Shown here: positions 47,210 to 59,064 of the stretch, in pieces
How positions within the stretch are numbered: position 1 is the stretch's first letter
How the letters are laid out: each line of letters opens with the position of its first letter
Assembly: GCA_004335835.1 (NCBI GenBank)
Contig: RWJK01001672.1
Coordinates: 133,866 to 197,865, forward strand
DNA length: 64,000 bases
Origin: Scenedesmus sp. ARA3
Lineage: Eukaryota > Chlorophyta > Chlorophyceae > Sphaeropleales > Scenedesmaceae
Direction: 5' to 3'
The notes under the pieces: model-generated
Databases searched by the model: none
Seen by the model: only the letters and a program-made list of their open reading frames with translations
Told to the model about the DNA's origin: nothing
Position numbers and translations under genes: made by a program

Positions 47210-49000
47210 GAGGAAGAATGTATGTTGAGGGAGTAGCAGAAGATGCGCTGCACGCGCTGCATGGCGCCAGCCATCCAGCTGAGCAGCTGTGTTGAGTAGT
47301 GTGCCAGCTGGTGTTAATCCACCACTGCAGTTACCTGAAGAAAAAAAAACTGCCACCGCTGCTTGAACAGCTGTGCTCAGCGCCATGGCCAGGAGGTAAG
47401 GCATCCTAATACGATGCTGTTGATGAACACGTACACACATATGACAAGGCATATGCATGTGCAACACTATCCAGTCACATGAGGTTTTAACAATCATTGA
47501 ACATCACAGCTCACCTCTGCATTGCCCAGGGTGTGGTGCAAGCTGCACATGCCCTGGTACTGCCGTGTGGACGGCACGCCTGCAAGGCACCACACGCACG
47601 CAGCAGCCGCACACAGACAGCTTTCATCTACAGCAAATCAAACACCATCCAGCCATGCATGCAGCTTTAGCGGCAGCAAGCATTTGAATCGGTGGTTGTG
47701 ACAGCAGCTTATTGTGCTTGAGTGTTACCATACTACTAACATTGGCTTGCAGCAGGTTTGCATTGCAGCACGTGGGTGACAGGCCACGCCATAACAGCAG
47801 CAGCTAGCCTCATTGATAACAGCACACATCGCCATTTGTTGCTGCTGTGTGTTGGTGCTGTGCTGGTGCTTACCCACAATGGACAGCACAGGTATCTCCT
47901 CAGCGTAAGAGGCGGCAACGCCATTGATGGCAGACAGCGCGCCAACCTGTAAGCAAAAGGTGGCACGGCAACAACAACAACGGCAGCGTCGTGTGCAGCT
48001 TGGTCAAGGGAGCTGCCACAGTAAACAAGCCGCAGCGAGCATGCTGCCACTGCCAGTGCAACAAGTAACTTCCTGCAAAGCTTTGTGTATCCAGCTGATC
48101 GTTCAGGTTTCAGCCTCTGCATATAGTTATACTGCAACAACACCAAGTGATCATTTCAAGTGAAGTTCATGAAGCCGTACCAGGAAGGTGGTGACGCAGC
48201 AGCCCAGGCCACCAGTGGCCCTGGCAAATCCATCTGCAGCAGCAAGCGCGCAACAGCAGCGTGATCACCTGAGAGTCCATCCAAAGCAACCACTGAGCAC
48301 CATTCTTAGGTAGATGCAGTTGAATCGCAGCCAACGCGTTCTTTGCAGGAATTAGATCCTGCTGCAGCACTGCTGCGACCTGGAGATTTCAGCCAAAGGC
48401 ATATGCGCATGTGCTGTCCCCCAGAGGCCTGAACTGCATGAGCTGGATAGCTGGAAAGCATTAAGCGCCACCATAGAACCACGCCAAACCTCACTGGGTG
48501 CAGGTGGCCTCGGGTGGTCAGCAAGTTCATTTGAACCTCATGCAGAATGCTGGTACCGCTGCCGATACAGCCTGGCACTAGATCCCTACCTGCTGCGTAT
48601 GCTGAGTTCAGCTCGTTGCAGGTGTTGACTAGCGTAAGGCCTGGCACCTTGGCAAGGGAGTCCAGCAGGGGTAAGTTGAAGTCCCCAGGCACGTTGAACA
48701 CATGGGTGACACCCAGCTCCAGCAGCCTGGCATCAGCAGCAGCAGCAGCAGATGAAGCAGCAGTCGATTGGGGTGAAGCAAGTCCGGAAGTCGCCTGTTT
48801 TATGTTGGATGCGTTGTTTTCATTTAAGTGGAAACGCACGCAACGCCAGCCACGGGCTGCTGGCTGCACACGACACGCGGAGCCATCAAATTGGCGCCAC
48901 ATCAGCTAGCCTACTGCTGAAGGCAGTCAACGCCATCCAAGCACCTGTAACCAAGATATTCGCCCGCACAGAGGTAATCACGCGCGCCGGGGCTGTCCAT
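43762..49000 (-). CDS. PDC: Pyruvate decarboxylase (thiamine-diphosphate dependent)
   Basis: Fourteen exons join to a complete 591-aa protein: 48945-49000, 48590-48726, 48181-48233, 47874-47946, 47515-47579, 47022-47167, 46690-46863, 46330-46417, 45808-45904, 45293-45443, 44828-45101, 44399-44624, 44136-44218 and 43762-43914. It converts pyruvate to acetaldehyde and CO2, the first step of ethanol fermentation, using ThDP and Mg. The start exon gives GEYLGYRLLELGVTHVFNVP; the catalytic Glu is in CNELNSAYAADGFARA; the HH motif is LHHTLGN; the ThDP fold is GDGGLQMTAGEI...VNNNGY. A longer upstream frame starting at 48902 is rejected because splicing 48945 to 48726 restores the conserved N-terminus. 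There is no obvious targeting peptide, so a cytosolic location is likely. Confidence 0.96.
46008..46042 (-). repeat. Duplicate of a PDC exon 5' edge
   Basis: About 35 bp repeat the start of exon 45808-45904 (original 45868-45904, encoding DHPSFIGCYFPGF). The relic lies in the preceding intron; its acceptor has changed from GCAG to CCAT and is dead. Confidence 0.85.
47168..47206 (-). repeat. (CTG)n tract at a PDC 3' splice site
   Basis: On the coding strand about twelve CTG triplets followed by CCGCAG lead directly into exon 47022-47167. The tract replaces the polypyrimidine stretch. Confidence 0.9.
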
Positions 49001-49886
49001 GCTTGACCGTAAGTGGGTGTGCTTGCTTTTGCTAGCTAGCTGGCGTTACGGCAAAGAGCTCGTTGAGGCTGTCACGAAGGCAAAAAAATGCCAGGTACAG
49101 GCGTTGGGTAAGTTTGCAAGCGGATGATGGCTAGGAACGAAACAAATTTGCACTTGCGTAGTGTGTGCGATCAAGGCTGTGTTCAATTACAGCTTTCCAG
49201 CGGCAGACTATGTACCATCAGCAACAGGCTTGATGTTGATCAAGCAACTACAGTGTCCACGTGCTCGTTGTTATCCAAGCCACACGAGTGAGACGAAGGT
49301 GTAAGACTAATCCTTTGCGTGGACAGCAATACCTCTTCAGCTTCTGCTCAACAATCCTTTAACTCATCAAGTAAAGCACGGTCTGCAATATGCATGTATC
49401 AGTAGGTTGGCGTTTCACTTGCCATCACGCGCCAAAGCGCAAAGCGTGCAGTTTGCCCTTCTGACGCAGACGCGTTGACGTGGTGCATGCAGACATCAGA
49501 TCCGAGAGTTCACCACGTCATTTGCCAGTACGACATCAGTCACGTGCGCCAGCTCAAGCCCCACCAGCTGGCAGCTGCTGCTAGGTACAGGCTAGGTACA
49601 GCCGATTGGGTGGCCGACTTGCAAGCAAGCTGATGCCTTTGGCACACCACAATGTATTCGTCCCATCAAAGATGCCTGCAACATATCATATTGACATCAA
49701 CCACTGATCCACTGGCCCTGGCAGGGCCAGGCGCCACTGACGCATCCACAGCTCCCCGTCACTCTAACAGCACTGCTGCCCACGGAGAGCAATCAAAGCA
49801 ATCACACTGCTGCAATACACATGCATCAACTGCAACACAACACTAGCATGTCAATGCACGCAGCTGTACACACCCATCATGCCTGA
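49001..49886. other. Intergenic region between PDC and the DIS3L2-like gene
   Basis: No gene is supported. It contains the PDC promoter and 5' UTR and the 3' UTR of the upstream minus-strand gene. It has comparatively low GC and no triplet runs. Confidence 0.6.
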
Positions 49887-52800
49887 TCAATCTTCCAGTA
49901 ATGTCTCCAGCGCCATGGCACTCGGCACCACCTCTCCCTGCTGCGCCGCTGCTGCCGCTGCTGCTGCTGCTGCTGCCTGTTCCACGCTGCTGCCTGCGCC
50001 GCAGTCCAGCCAGATCTTGGCAGCCAGATCTGTTGGGTGGCATGTGACGCGGTTGATGACTGTGCCCACCACCACTGGCACGCGGCTGAACACTTGCAGC
50101 TGCAGACAGAAAGTGCAGGTCAAAGGGCACAGCAGCAGACGTGATGAGCGCACATGCAGGCACAGCAGCAGCAGCAGCAGCAGCAGTGGCAGTAGCAGAT
50201 ACAAGATGAGTGCAAACCTTGGCAGAAGGCCAGCAGCACCTTGCATTGACCTGCCACAATCTGGTGTGGCGTCGCAGGCTGGAAGGTATGACCATATCTC
50301 GCCTTGTACCTGGTCCATGCAAGGCAAGGTATGGTGGTAGGTGGCATACACAAGCATGTAACACACTGCATCAATCCACGACCAGGCTCAAGCCAGCTCC
50401 ACGCACCTGCAGCGGCAGCTGTGCGTGCCCAATATGCTGCCTGTTGCTCACGCCCTGCGGCAGCCGACGCAGCCACTGCTGCAGGTCAAAGTCAGTGCTG
50501 GCAAGCAACAGCTCCGGCGCTAGCTGCTGCTTCCGCTGCTGCAGCTCCTCCTCCTCCTGTACCGCTGCAGCGGGTTCAAGTGAGGCGCTGCTGCTGTCTT
50601 CATCCTGCTCTGGTGAGCTGCTGCTGCTGCTGCTGATGGTGAGGGTCTGGGTTGCCTCCTCGAAAGAGCCTGAGAGGGGCACCCCCATCTGGTCCAGGTA
50701 CATCTTAGTCCTGTTGTTGATCGCGTCATTTAGTACCAACAGCAGCAGCAGCAGCAGCAGCAGCGGCGACGGTCAGTGCTCAAAAAGATGGTAGCACGCA
50801 TATGGATGAAGCAGGTCAAGCACAGGCACGGCAGCACACCCCTCAGGCAACGCACATACAGAATGTGGCAGTTTGTCCTCCCAGCAGCAGCTGGCCAATG
50901 CGCATCAACCAATACAAGGCCAACACAAGCAATACTGATCATCAGCAAGCACTCACTCCTGGCCAAACTCCGGGAGGTAGCCTGTGAAGAACCTGTCCCC
51001 ACCTACTCCTGCCACCACTGCCCACGTCACCACAGGCTGCTGCTTCAACATGATGCACAGGTAGAGCTTGAGGCTCGCATCTGATGCCATGCGCGCAGAG
51101 TATTTGGTGTCGTTGCTGTGCTTGGCGATCCTGCACATCGTCTGCGCATCTGGCAGCTGGTGCTTGGCCAGCAGCGCTGCTGCAGCCGCTTCTTTTGCTG
51201 CATCTACTCCTGCTGCCTCTGCTGCCTCATCATCGCCTGCTGCTGCTGCTGCCGCATCACCAGCGCCGCCTGCTGCTGCTGAGCTTGCTGGTGCAGCAGC
51301 AGCACTGCTGCTGCTGCTGCTGCTGGGTGCTGCAACCACCTCCACTGGCTCAGGCACCTCTGCTGAGTCAGCAATGGGGGCCGTGAGCAGCTCTGCATTG
51401 TCAGGCTGCTGCAGCTGCTGCTGCAGCTCAAGGGCTGCTTGCAGCAGCCGGTGCACGATCACATCAGGGTAGCGCCTGCAACAGTGCGGATAAACAGCGC
51501 AGCAGCAGCAGCAGCACTGTGACCAGATCGCATGACACTATGGGCACGCCCTGCCCTGCAAGAAACTGCAGAAACAGCACTATGATTTTTAGAAACCACA
51601 TCATAACTCCTGTTATATACACCAGATGCGGAACCTTTTCGGTAGAAACAGGCAGAACCAGCAACCCTTGTGCACCCCAGCGCACTGTATGGGGCGGATC
51701 AAAGCGCGTGTCATCAACTCAAGCACACATACACACACACGAAAAGAAAACACACCTGATGGGGCTGGTGAAGAGTGTATACATGTCCATGGCCAGTGCG
51801 TAGTGCTGCCCTCCCCAAAATGCATGCTGCACACTTGCCAGAACACAACACAATAACAAACACCTACCTGATGGGGCTGGTGAAGTGTGTGTACATGTCC
51901 ATGGCCAGTGCGTAGTGCCTCCAAGCTGAGGGCAGCAACGCCTCCCCGGTGCAGAAGTACTGCGCCAGCTGCATGGGCTTGGTGGCCAGCAGCATAATGA
52001 CCTGGCAGCAGCAGCAGCAGCAGCAGCGGCGGCGGCAGCAGCATGATGACACAAAGCGGTATGCGGCGCCAGGGCTGGTGTGTTGTGCCAAACTTGCTGG
52101 CACAAAAAGAACACAGCGCTGACCTTAGAAGGTAAAGATGCATGTACCGCGACACCCCACAGCAGCGCTGCTCATAACAAGTCCAGCTACAATCAACAAC
52201 TGCAGGCTTGCCACGCTGCACCTCGCGTGCCGCATCGTCCTGGCAGGCTGCACGGATGGCGTCGAGGCTGGCAGTGCAACACAGAGCGTCAATTTTAGTT
52301 ACAGCCAACAACTGCAGGCTTGCCGCACCTCGCGTGCCGCGTCGTCCTGGCATGCAGCGCGGATGGCGTTGAGGCTGGCCTGCAGGGCCCCTGCGCTGCT
52401 GCTGTCCACTGTCACGCCCAGCATGGCAGCGGCCGCCTTAAACTCCTCAAGCTTGCGCTCGCTGGGAGGCGGGTGGCGCCTGCAAACGATTGTTGTGACA
52501 GCAATACCAACTAAGGATTCAAATATGTTTCTGGCAATACGTCGATGTCCACGCTCACGCCCAGCATGGCAGCAGCCGCCTTGAACTCCTCAAGCTTGCG
52601 CTCATTGGGCGGCGGGTGGCGCCTGCGGGTTGCATCCAAAAATAGGTGTTTGTGTTTGTGTGTGAGTCATTGTGGGTTTCAACATATGTTTGTACCGGGG
52701 AGTGGCGCATGTGAGTCAAGGCACCATCTGTTGTTTCAGCTGACCACTGTTACGCCCAGCAGGGCAGCTGCAGCAGCCTTGAACTCTTCCAGCTTGTGCT

Positions 52801-55800
52801 CACTGAGCAGCGGGTGGCGCCTGCGGTCATTGTGTATCAGATCACATAATGCGGCTTTTGTAAAATGTGTGGATGGGTATACACACAAATCGCATATCAC
52901 ATTCACATACATGTGTGTCGCAGGTCAGGCAAAGCAACAAGCCCACCTGAGCAGCGCGTGCTTGGGCAAGGCGCGCGCAATGATGCCCGCCACACGCGTA
53001 TTCTCCAGCAGCATGAACTCTTCCACCAAGTGATGTGTCCAGCCTGCACATCACCCTACATGCCTCAAACACCTCAATCCCTCGACTAGGCGCCAGCAAC
53101 AAACCTGAACTTCTGCACACACAGTTCATCAGCCATGACACGCAACATAACCTCAAAACATGCAGCACGCCGGACTCAACCCACCTCAGCAGCGCGCGCT
53201 TGGGGAAGGCGCGCGCAATGATGCCCGCCACGCGCATGTTCGCCAGCAGCATAAACTCCTCCACCAATTAATCAGCCGTGGCCTGCACATCACCCTACAT
53301 GCCTCAAACACCTCAATCCCTCGACTAGGCGCCAGCAACAAACCTAAACTTCTGCACACACAGTTCATCAGCCATGATACACCACATAACTTTGAGCCAT
53401 GCAGCACGCCAAACACAACCCACCTCAGCAGCGCGTGCTTTGGAAAGGCGCGCGCAATGATGCCCGCCACCCTCATATTCGCCAGCAGCATGAACTCTTC
53501 CACCAAGTGATTCGCCTCAGCCTGCACATAGGCGCTGGTGGACACCGGGTTGCCTCCCGTGTCCAGCGCGAAGCTGAGCTTGGTGTTGGTCAGGCGCAGC
53601 GCTCCGGAGCCGAACCGCGCGGAGCGCAGCCGCGTGGCGATGCCATGCAGTGCCATGCAGTCAAAGATGACCTGTTGTGTGTGGAGAAAGTGAGGAAGTA
53701 GCATGCAGCAGGTGCAGCGCACATGTCATCAGTTTGCGTGACCAGCTGGGCAGCGCTCCGGAGCCGAAGCAGGCGGAGCGCAGCCGCGTGGCAAATGCCG
53801 TGCAGCGCCATGCAGTCAAAGATGACCTGCATGAACAGAGGAATTGCGACAAAACAAAGCAGCTTTAAGAAACAGTGTTGGGAGAATTTGGCAAAAGCAC
53901 TGACGAATGCCGTGCAGCGCCAAGTAGTCTGAGGATGACCTGTGTGTGTTTGCGAGGAGCGAAGGCAGAGTGTGCAACGTGTTGGCGGTGGTCAACTTTG
54001 TGACGGCCACGCCACAGTGACAGACGGAACCCAGAATATGACGATATGGCCGCTCCAAACACATATCACCAGCACAGGAGGCTCACCTGCTCCCATGTGA
54101 CGCCGTGGAACAGCTTGACTGGCCACGTCCCCGGGTCAAAGCAGCCCTCAATCATCTGCTGCACCATCGGATAAGCCAGCTTGGCGCAGCTGTTGATGAT
54201 GCTGCGGCCCGCCCACTCCTTGTAGATGTGCCCGTTCTCATCCACCTCCCACACTATGCTGAAGGCGCATTTGGGGTCGCCGGGCTGCAGAGAACAGAGG
54301 TGCTCGCACAGCAGCCGCGGCAGCATCGGCAGCACGCGCTGCACGAGGTAGCTGAAGCACAGGAATAAGACAGTGGCAAAGGTTTGCAGGAACAATAAGC
54401 CAGGGCAGTGGATACAGCACCAGGTGGGTGCAGGGGTAGCAGAGGTTTGCAGGAGAGACGCGCACAAAGGTCAAAAGCAGTGCAGGGCAAAGTGAGGCTG
54501 CATGGACAGCAGCCGCAGCATCATCGGCAGCACGCGCTGCACCAGGTAGCTGCAGGGGTGGCAGAGGTTTGCAGAAGAGACACGCACAGAGGTCATGGCA
54601 GGGCAGGGAGAAGTAAGGCTGCTTGGACGGCAGCACGCGCTGCACCAGGTAGCTGCAGCAGCACAGGGAGGGGCAGGACAGCAATGTATTTGTGGCAAAA
54701 AGGCAGGTGGGGGGATTACATGAAGCAGCACAGGGAAGGGCGTGGACCAAATTTGCAGGAAGTTTGCAGGTAATGAGCACAACCACAGATTGAGGCAGTG
54801 CCAGGCAACATGAAGCGTGCAGCAATCGTCAACCTAACATACCATCCCAGCTCGCTGCTGCTGAGCTGAGTTACAAGCTATACTGCAATGTATGTTATGT
54901 GCTGCACGATGCAGCCTGCACTCACACGCTGGTGCCGCGCTGCTGCGCCTCCTCGTCCAGTGCAGTGCCGGGCTTCACGAAATTCGCCACGTCAGCAATG
55001 TGCACGCCCAGCCGCCACCCTGCCGCACTCACCAGCCAAACAAACAGCCCCAGCATGCAGCTGCTGCTGCCAGCCTTTCGCACGTGCTATCTAAAAAGGC
55101 TCATCAAGCAAGCACAGCACACACCACACAAAAAACACATGGTGCAGCACACAATGAAAAGGGCTTCTAAAGAACTCCGCACTCACACGCTGGTGCCGCG
55201 CTGCTGTGCCTCCTCGTCCAGTGCAGTGCCGGGCTTCACAAAACTCGCCACGTCAGCAATGTGCACGCCCAGCCGCCACCTGCCGCTTCCAAGCGGCTGG
55301 ATGCTCAGCGCGTCATCAAGGTCCCGAGCAGTGATGGGGTCGATGCTGAAGATGCGCCAGGCGCTGAAATCAGCGCGTGTTGCTGCATCGGCTGGCGAGA
55401 TGCTCCAAGGGACCTTGGGCAGGCAGGCGTACGTCTGTGGGGGCAGGAAGGTAAGCAGCCGCAGGAAAAGGACACGGCAGCGGTACAGCCTTGTCAGGCA
55501 CGAGCTGTGCAGATGCAATGTGTGAGGAGGTGAGGGGCTAAGCAAGGTGGCAACGTTTAGTCTCGAGCAGTGATGGGGTCGATGCTGAAGATGCGCCAGG
55601 CGCTGAAATCAGCACGTGTCACTGCGTCAGCTGAGGAGATGCTCCAGGGCACCTTGGGCAGGCAGGCGTACGTCTGCGCAGGCAGCAAGGTAGGCAACGG
55701 CAGGAAAGGGACACGGCAGCAAGTCCAGCTCTGTCACACATGACCTGTGTACAGACCTGTTCTTGTACCCCTCTCTGACCAGCAGCGCAAACTCACAGCC

Positions 55801-57733
55801 CAGATATGAGCACTGCAAGATGCCGATAGCCTCACCTCCAGGCAGAAGTCCTCCTCCCTGATTCCTTCACCCGCCAGCAGTGCAGCAGTGCCCGCCTCAA
55901 TGTCACCCGTGGGGCCCAGGCTGGTGCGCACGCTGACCAGGGGGAAGGCGCTGCCGGCTGGCCACTGGCTGATGGCTGCAGCCACAAAGGTGCGGCTGGT
56001 GAGGTCGGTGGCGGCTGCCTCAGCCCTGCAGAGGCACGAAAAGTTGCATGAAAGATGCAGATGAGATGATTCTGCTTGTCACCTGCACATTTCAAGCTTA
56101 GGATTGAGTGCCACAATAGCTGCGGCTGGCGAGGTTGCTGGAGCACTCAGGCCCAAAGGATATAGAACGGATGCATAACCGCAGAGCAGGCACTGCTGCT
56201 CATCAGCATGTGATGCAGGGATATGATGGTTGAGTGGCAAGCTGGCAGAGAAGGCAAGTTGTAAGGCAGGGGCAGGTGGTGGCTGTGGTAGTCAAGCTGC
56301 ACGAAATGTGGGTGGTAACCAGGGCATGGCTGCTCGTGAAACACCGTCGCAGCCTGGTGCTGCAGCTGCTTGCGCCAACATGCAGCTGCGTATGTCTGAG
56401 CAGAAAAACGACTGCAGCCCACCTTAGCTCCTCCGGCAGCTCCGCCACTGCTCCAGGGGGCAGCAGCCCCTTGGGCAGGCGGGGGTCCAGCGGCACCAGC
56501 ATCAGGCAGCCCTCATATGCACCAGATGCCAGCGCTGCCGCTGCAGCAGCAGCGGGCGGCGGCAGCGCTGCTGAGCTGCTGCTGCCACCTGCTGCTGCTG
56601 CTCCTGCCATGGCAGCTGCAGGGGTGAGCAGCACTCCTACGATGGCCTCCCTGCGGGGTGAGGGCTCCAGGACTGCCACGACTTTGCCTGAGGCATGGAA
56701 AATTGCAGGAGAGTGTGTGAAAACAGGAGCATAAGCGTTCAAGAGACAAGGAAAAGCACGTGTGCAATGCAGGCAGCGACAGCACGATCTATACTTACTA
56801 CTTTGCAACAGAGGCAGGCATACATGTATAAAAAAAGGGAAAAAAGGGTGTGGTGCCACGCTCTGCTCTTGAGGTGCACTGATGAGCTACACTTCACCAT
56901 CTCACGTGCCATGCGCTGCAGCGTGCTGTGGCTCAGGCACCCAAATTGCAAGCGATGTACATGCCATGTCAGCGCTGCACCAAGCACCATCAACAATGCA
57001 CACGAAAGTACATCCTGTCAAACCCCAAAAATCAAAGCAAGCGCCTTAGATCACACCTGTGACGCGCATGTCTGGCCTTGCACGCAGCGCATCTTCAATC
57101 ACTTTTAGCGCGGCCTCTGTCCCGCCCGCAACAGTCCAGGGCGACTGCGCCGCTGCCACGCCAGCGTCATCATTTGCTGCTATTGCCATGTTGGCTAGCT
57201 CCTCTGCCAGGGCCAGGGGGTCTACCTTGCCTTCTGGCAGCAGCCCTGCCTCTGCCAGCTGTGTGCGCAGCAGCAGGGTTGAAGGCACGAATAAACACAG
57301 CAAAAACACAGTAAGATTGAGTCAAAAATAGCAGGGTTTGATACATACAAACAGCAGCCAGCTCCTCTGCCAGGGCCAGGGGGTCTGCCTTGCCCTCCTG
57401 CAGCAGCCCTGCCCCGGCCAGCTGTGTGCACAGCAAGGACAACAGCAGGCTTGCCTTTGACAGATTGCGCCCGTTATCAACTGCAAGTGTTCCCGACCTT
57501 CATCATGCACAGCACCTGCTCCACAGCCTGCACCTCCGCCCAATGATGTTAAACACAGCATTGTTGAAAAAGATCACCAGCAGATGAAAAAGTATGTGTT
57601 TTACGTCAGACGTATGAACTATATACCCTTTCAATTATGTTCCAAGGCGCACCTTCTCCCGCTCCTTGTACACCACGAACCAGTCTTTGAGCTTGAAGGC
57701 CAGCACCACCACCTCATCGCCCTCAACAGCCCT

Positions 57734-57771
<38 letters not shown>

Positions 57772-59064
57772 CGGCCGCACTATCAACAACAGCGGCTCTG
57801 TGAAGATGCCTCTGTCTGACGCAATTTGGCAGGCAGCAAGAGTGTGAGCATTGTACAGAATGCATGTGCACGGTACCACCAACCAGCACCGGCGGCAGAC
57901 ATGCGCCAAACATGCTGCCGCCCGCTGCAGCATTCAGTGGAAGCTGCACACACACCTGTTGTGGTTGACTTCGCCGCGGATGGTCATGTCGCTAGGGAGG
58001 CCCTCCAGGGTGCAAAAAGCCTCAGTACGGTTGGAGGCATTCAACCGGAAGTTGGCCCTGCGCACAGCACATGATAGCAGGATGTGTTGCTGAGGCGTCA
58101 CCAGCAGTGCAGGCAACAAGCAGACATGACTGCTGCAGCGTTGCATGCAAGATGCTTACTGCTCAGCTGCAATTGAAAAACTAGCTAGCTACATGGGCTA
58201 AGCTGCATTAAAGTGTGGTGAATGCGCATGCGGGAGCCCAAGACACACACAACAGCCACATACACAGACACCCATGCTCACTGCTGCCGAGCACACTATG
58301 CACTTGAGCAGCTGCAGTAGTTGATATTCCATGCAGCTTGTGGCAAGACCAAGCCATACAAGTGATGTACCGCTTTCAAAGCAGCCCCCAACCTGCTGCA
58401 GCTGACCAGCTGCCACTGCCTGCGTGGCTCCATGCGTACATGCTGCTCTGTCAGGCCGTACCACAATTCACGAATGCCTCAGCCACACAAACTGTATGCA
58501 TCCTCCCATGCATCAGCTAACAGGGGTGACACGTACAAGCCTCAATGCACTCTTCTTGCTACACTCGCTAGACTCAAGCTGTCCCTGCCAGCCCCCTCAC
58601 CTGAAAACATGACCCCGCTTCATTGCATGTGACAGCTGCTCCCTGTCCATGTATGCAGGCCAGTTGAAAGTGAAGCCTTTGCCGCTGCCCTGCCTGCTGC
58701 TGCCGCCTACACCACCGCCTGCCGGGCTGCTGCCTGCTGATGGCCACTTGCCATAGCGGCGGTTGCGCATGCCGCTGCTGCGGTCTGCGGGGCTACTGCC
58801 CTGCTGGTGAGGGCTTGAGCCTGGCAGATGTGCTGCTCCAGGCGAGCCCAATGCTGCTGCATGGTCCCTGCTGCCACTGCCTCTGCTGTTGCCGCTGCTG
58901 CTGCTGCCAGTGCCGCGGCCCCTGGGGATTGCACGTGGGCCGCTTCTGCTGCTGCTGCTGCTGCTGTTGCCTACGCGGGATGCATGGTCCTGCTGCTCAT
59001 CTGATGCTCTGCGCGCCGCTGCTGGTGCATCTGCACGCGGTGCTGCCTTTGGCGGGGCTGACAT
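49887..59064 (-). CDS. DIS3L2-like 3'-5' exoribonuclease (RNase II/RNB family)
   Basis: Fifteen exons join to about 1139 aa: 58601-59064, 57956-58057, 57653-57731, 57498-57533, 57057-57258, 56423-56687, 55836-56025, 55187-55434, 54087-54351, 53424-53671, 52329-52479, 51868-52001, 50957-51475, 50407-50710 and 49887-50099. About 130 Ser/Gly-rich residues precede a cold-shock-type RNA-binding region ([30 protein letters not shown]). The RNB domain has the catalytic aspartates in [12 protein letters not shown], then [56 protein letters not shown], and a C-terminal S1-like part. There is no PIN domain, which separates it from DIS3 and fits the DIS3L2/SOV class that degrades cytoplasmic, often uridylated, RNA. 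Poly-Ala/Ser inserts sit in exons 6 and 13. At least nine exon edges are duplicated in its introns. Confidence 0.93.
51765..51822 (-). repeat. Duplicate of exon 51868-52001 3' edge
   Basis: About 58 bp repeat the end of the exon encoding [16 protein letters not shown] (original 51863-51920) with its donor, about 98 bp further into the following intron. The copy encodes [15 protein letters not shown] and retains a GTGTGTTT-like donor. Confidence 0.92.
52004..52029 (-). repeat. (CTG)n tract at a DIS3L2-like 3' splice site
   Basis: On the coding strand, CCGCCG then about seven CTG triplets and CCAG lead into exon 51868-52001. Confidence 0.85.
52190..52268 (-). repeat. Duplicate of exon 52329-52479 3' edge
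   Basis: About 75-80 bp (original 52305-52380) containing the exon end [20 protein letters not shown] coding, the donor and the start of the intron are repeated. A five-base insertion near the donor distinguishes the copy. Confidence 0.9.
52546..52824 (-). repeat. Two copies of exon 52329-52479 5' edge
   Basis: The segment encoding [20 protein letters not shown] (original 52405-52482) recurs at 52546-52626 and, more diverged, at 52742-52824 ([20 protein letters not shown]). The graded divergence implies two successive duplications. Both keep the CAGGCGCC acceptor context. Confidence 0.93.
52944..53418 (-). repeat. 238-bp tandem units with exon 53424-53671 3' edge
   Basis: The end of the exon (original 53419-53512, encoding [20 protein letters not shown]) and about 140 bp of intron are repeated at 53181-53418 and 52944-53180. 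Spacing is about 238 bp and similarity is high even in the intronic part (for example 53041-53180 against 53280-53418). Each copy retains a GTGGGTT-like donor. Confidence 0.95.
53749..53942 (-). repeat. Two copies of exon 53424-53671 5' edge
   Basis: The segment encoding [18 protein letters not shown] (original 53592-53675) recurs at 53749-53831 and, degenerate, at 53905-53942. The same exon therefore has relics on both sides. Confidence 0.92.
54437..54655 (-). repeat. Copies of exon 54087-54351 5' edge in a ~115-bp tandem
   Basis: The segment encoding [14 protein letters not shown] (original 54311-54355) recurs at 54508-54552 and 54628-54655. The flanking intron sequence (54437-54507 and 54552-54627) is repeated too, giving a unit of about 115 bp. 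Confidence 0.9.
54921..55018 (-). repeat. Duplicate of exon 55187-55434 3' edge
   Basis: About 98 bp (original 55180-55279) repeat the exon end encoding [20 protein letters not shown] and its GTGTGAGTG donor, about 260 bp downstream in the next intron. Identity is very high, so the event is recent. Confidence 0.94.
55564..55676 (-). repeat. Duplicate of exon 55187-55434 5' edge
   Basis: About 113 bp (original 55323-55436) repeat the exon start through the catalytic stretch IDPITARD, after which a stop follows. The copy has its own CAG acceptor and about 94 per cent apparent identity by eye. Confidence 0.94.
57360..57429 (-). repeat. Duplicate of exon 57057-57258 5' edge
   Basis: About 70 bp (original 57197-57266) encoding [20 protein letters not shown] recur as [20 protein letters not shown] with an intact ACACAG acceptor, about 163 bp upstream. 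I chose the copy at 57057-57258 as the exon because only it continues to a donor. Confidence 0.92.
57732..57769 (-). repeat. (CTG)n tract at a DIS3L2-like 3' splice site
   Basis: On the coding strand about eleven CTG triplets and CTCAG lead into exon 57653-57731, again in the polypyrimidine position. Confidence 0.9.

Noticed and set aside
48306..48902. Longer PDC start frame from ATG 48902
   Set aside because: It replaces the conserved GEYLGYRLLELGV N-terminus by unrelated sequence. Splicing from 48945 to 48726 restores it exactly.
51765..57429. Exon relics as assembly artefacts or collapsed haplotypes
   Set aside because: Copies are diverged to different degrees, include distinct intronic sequence and follow a consistent geometry in many genes. 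Long reads are still the proper test.
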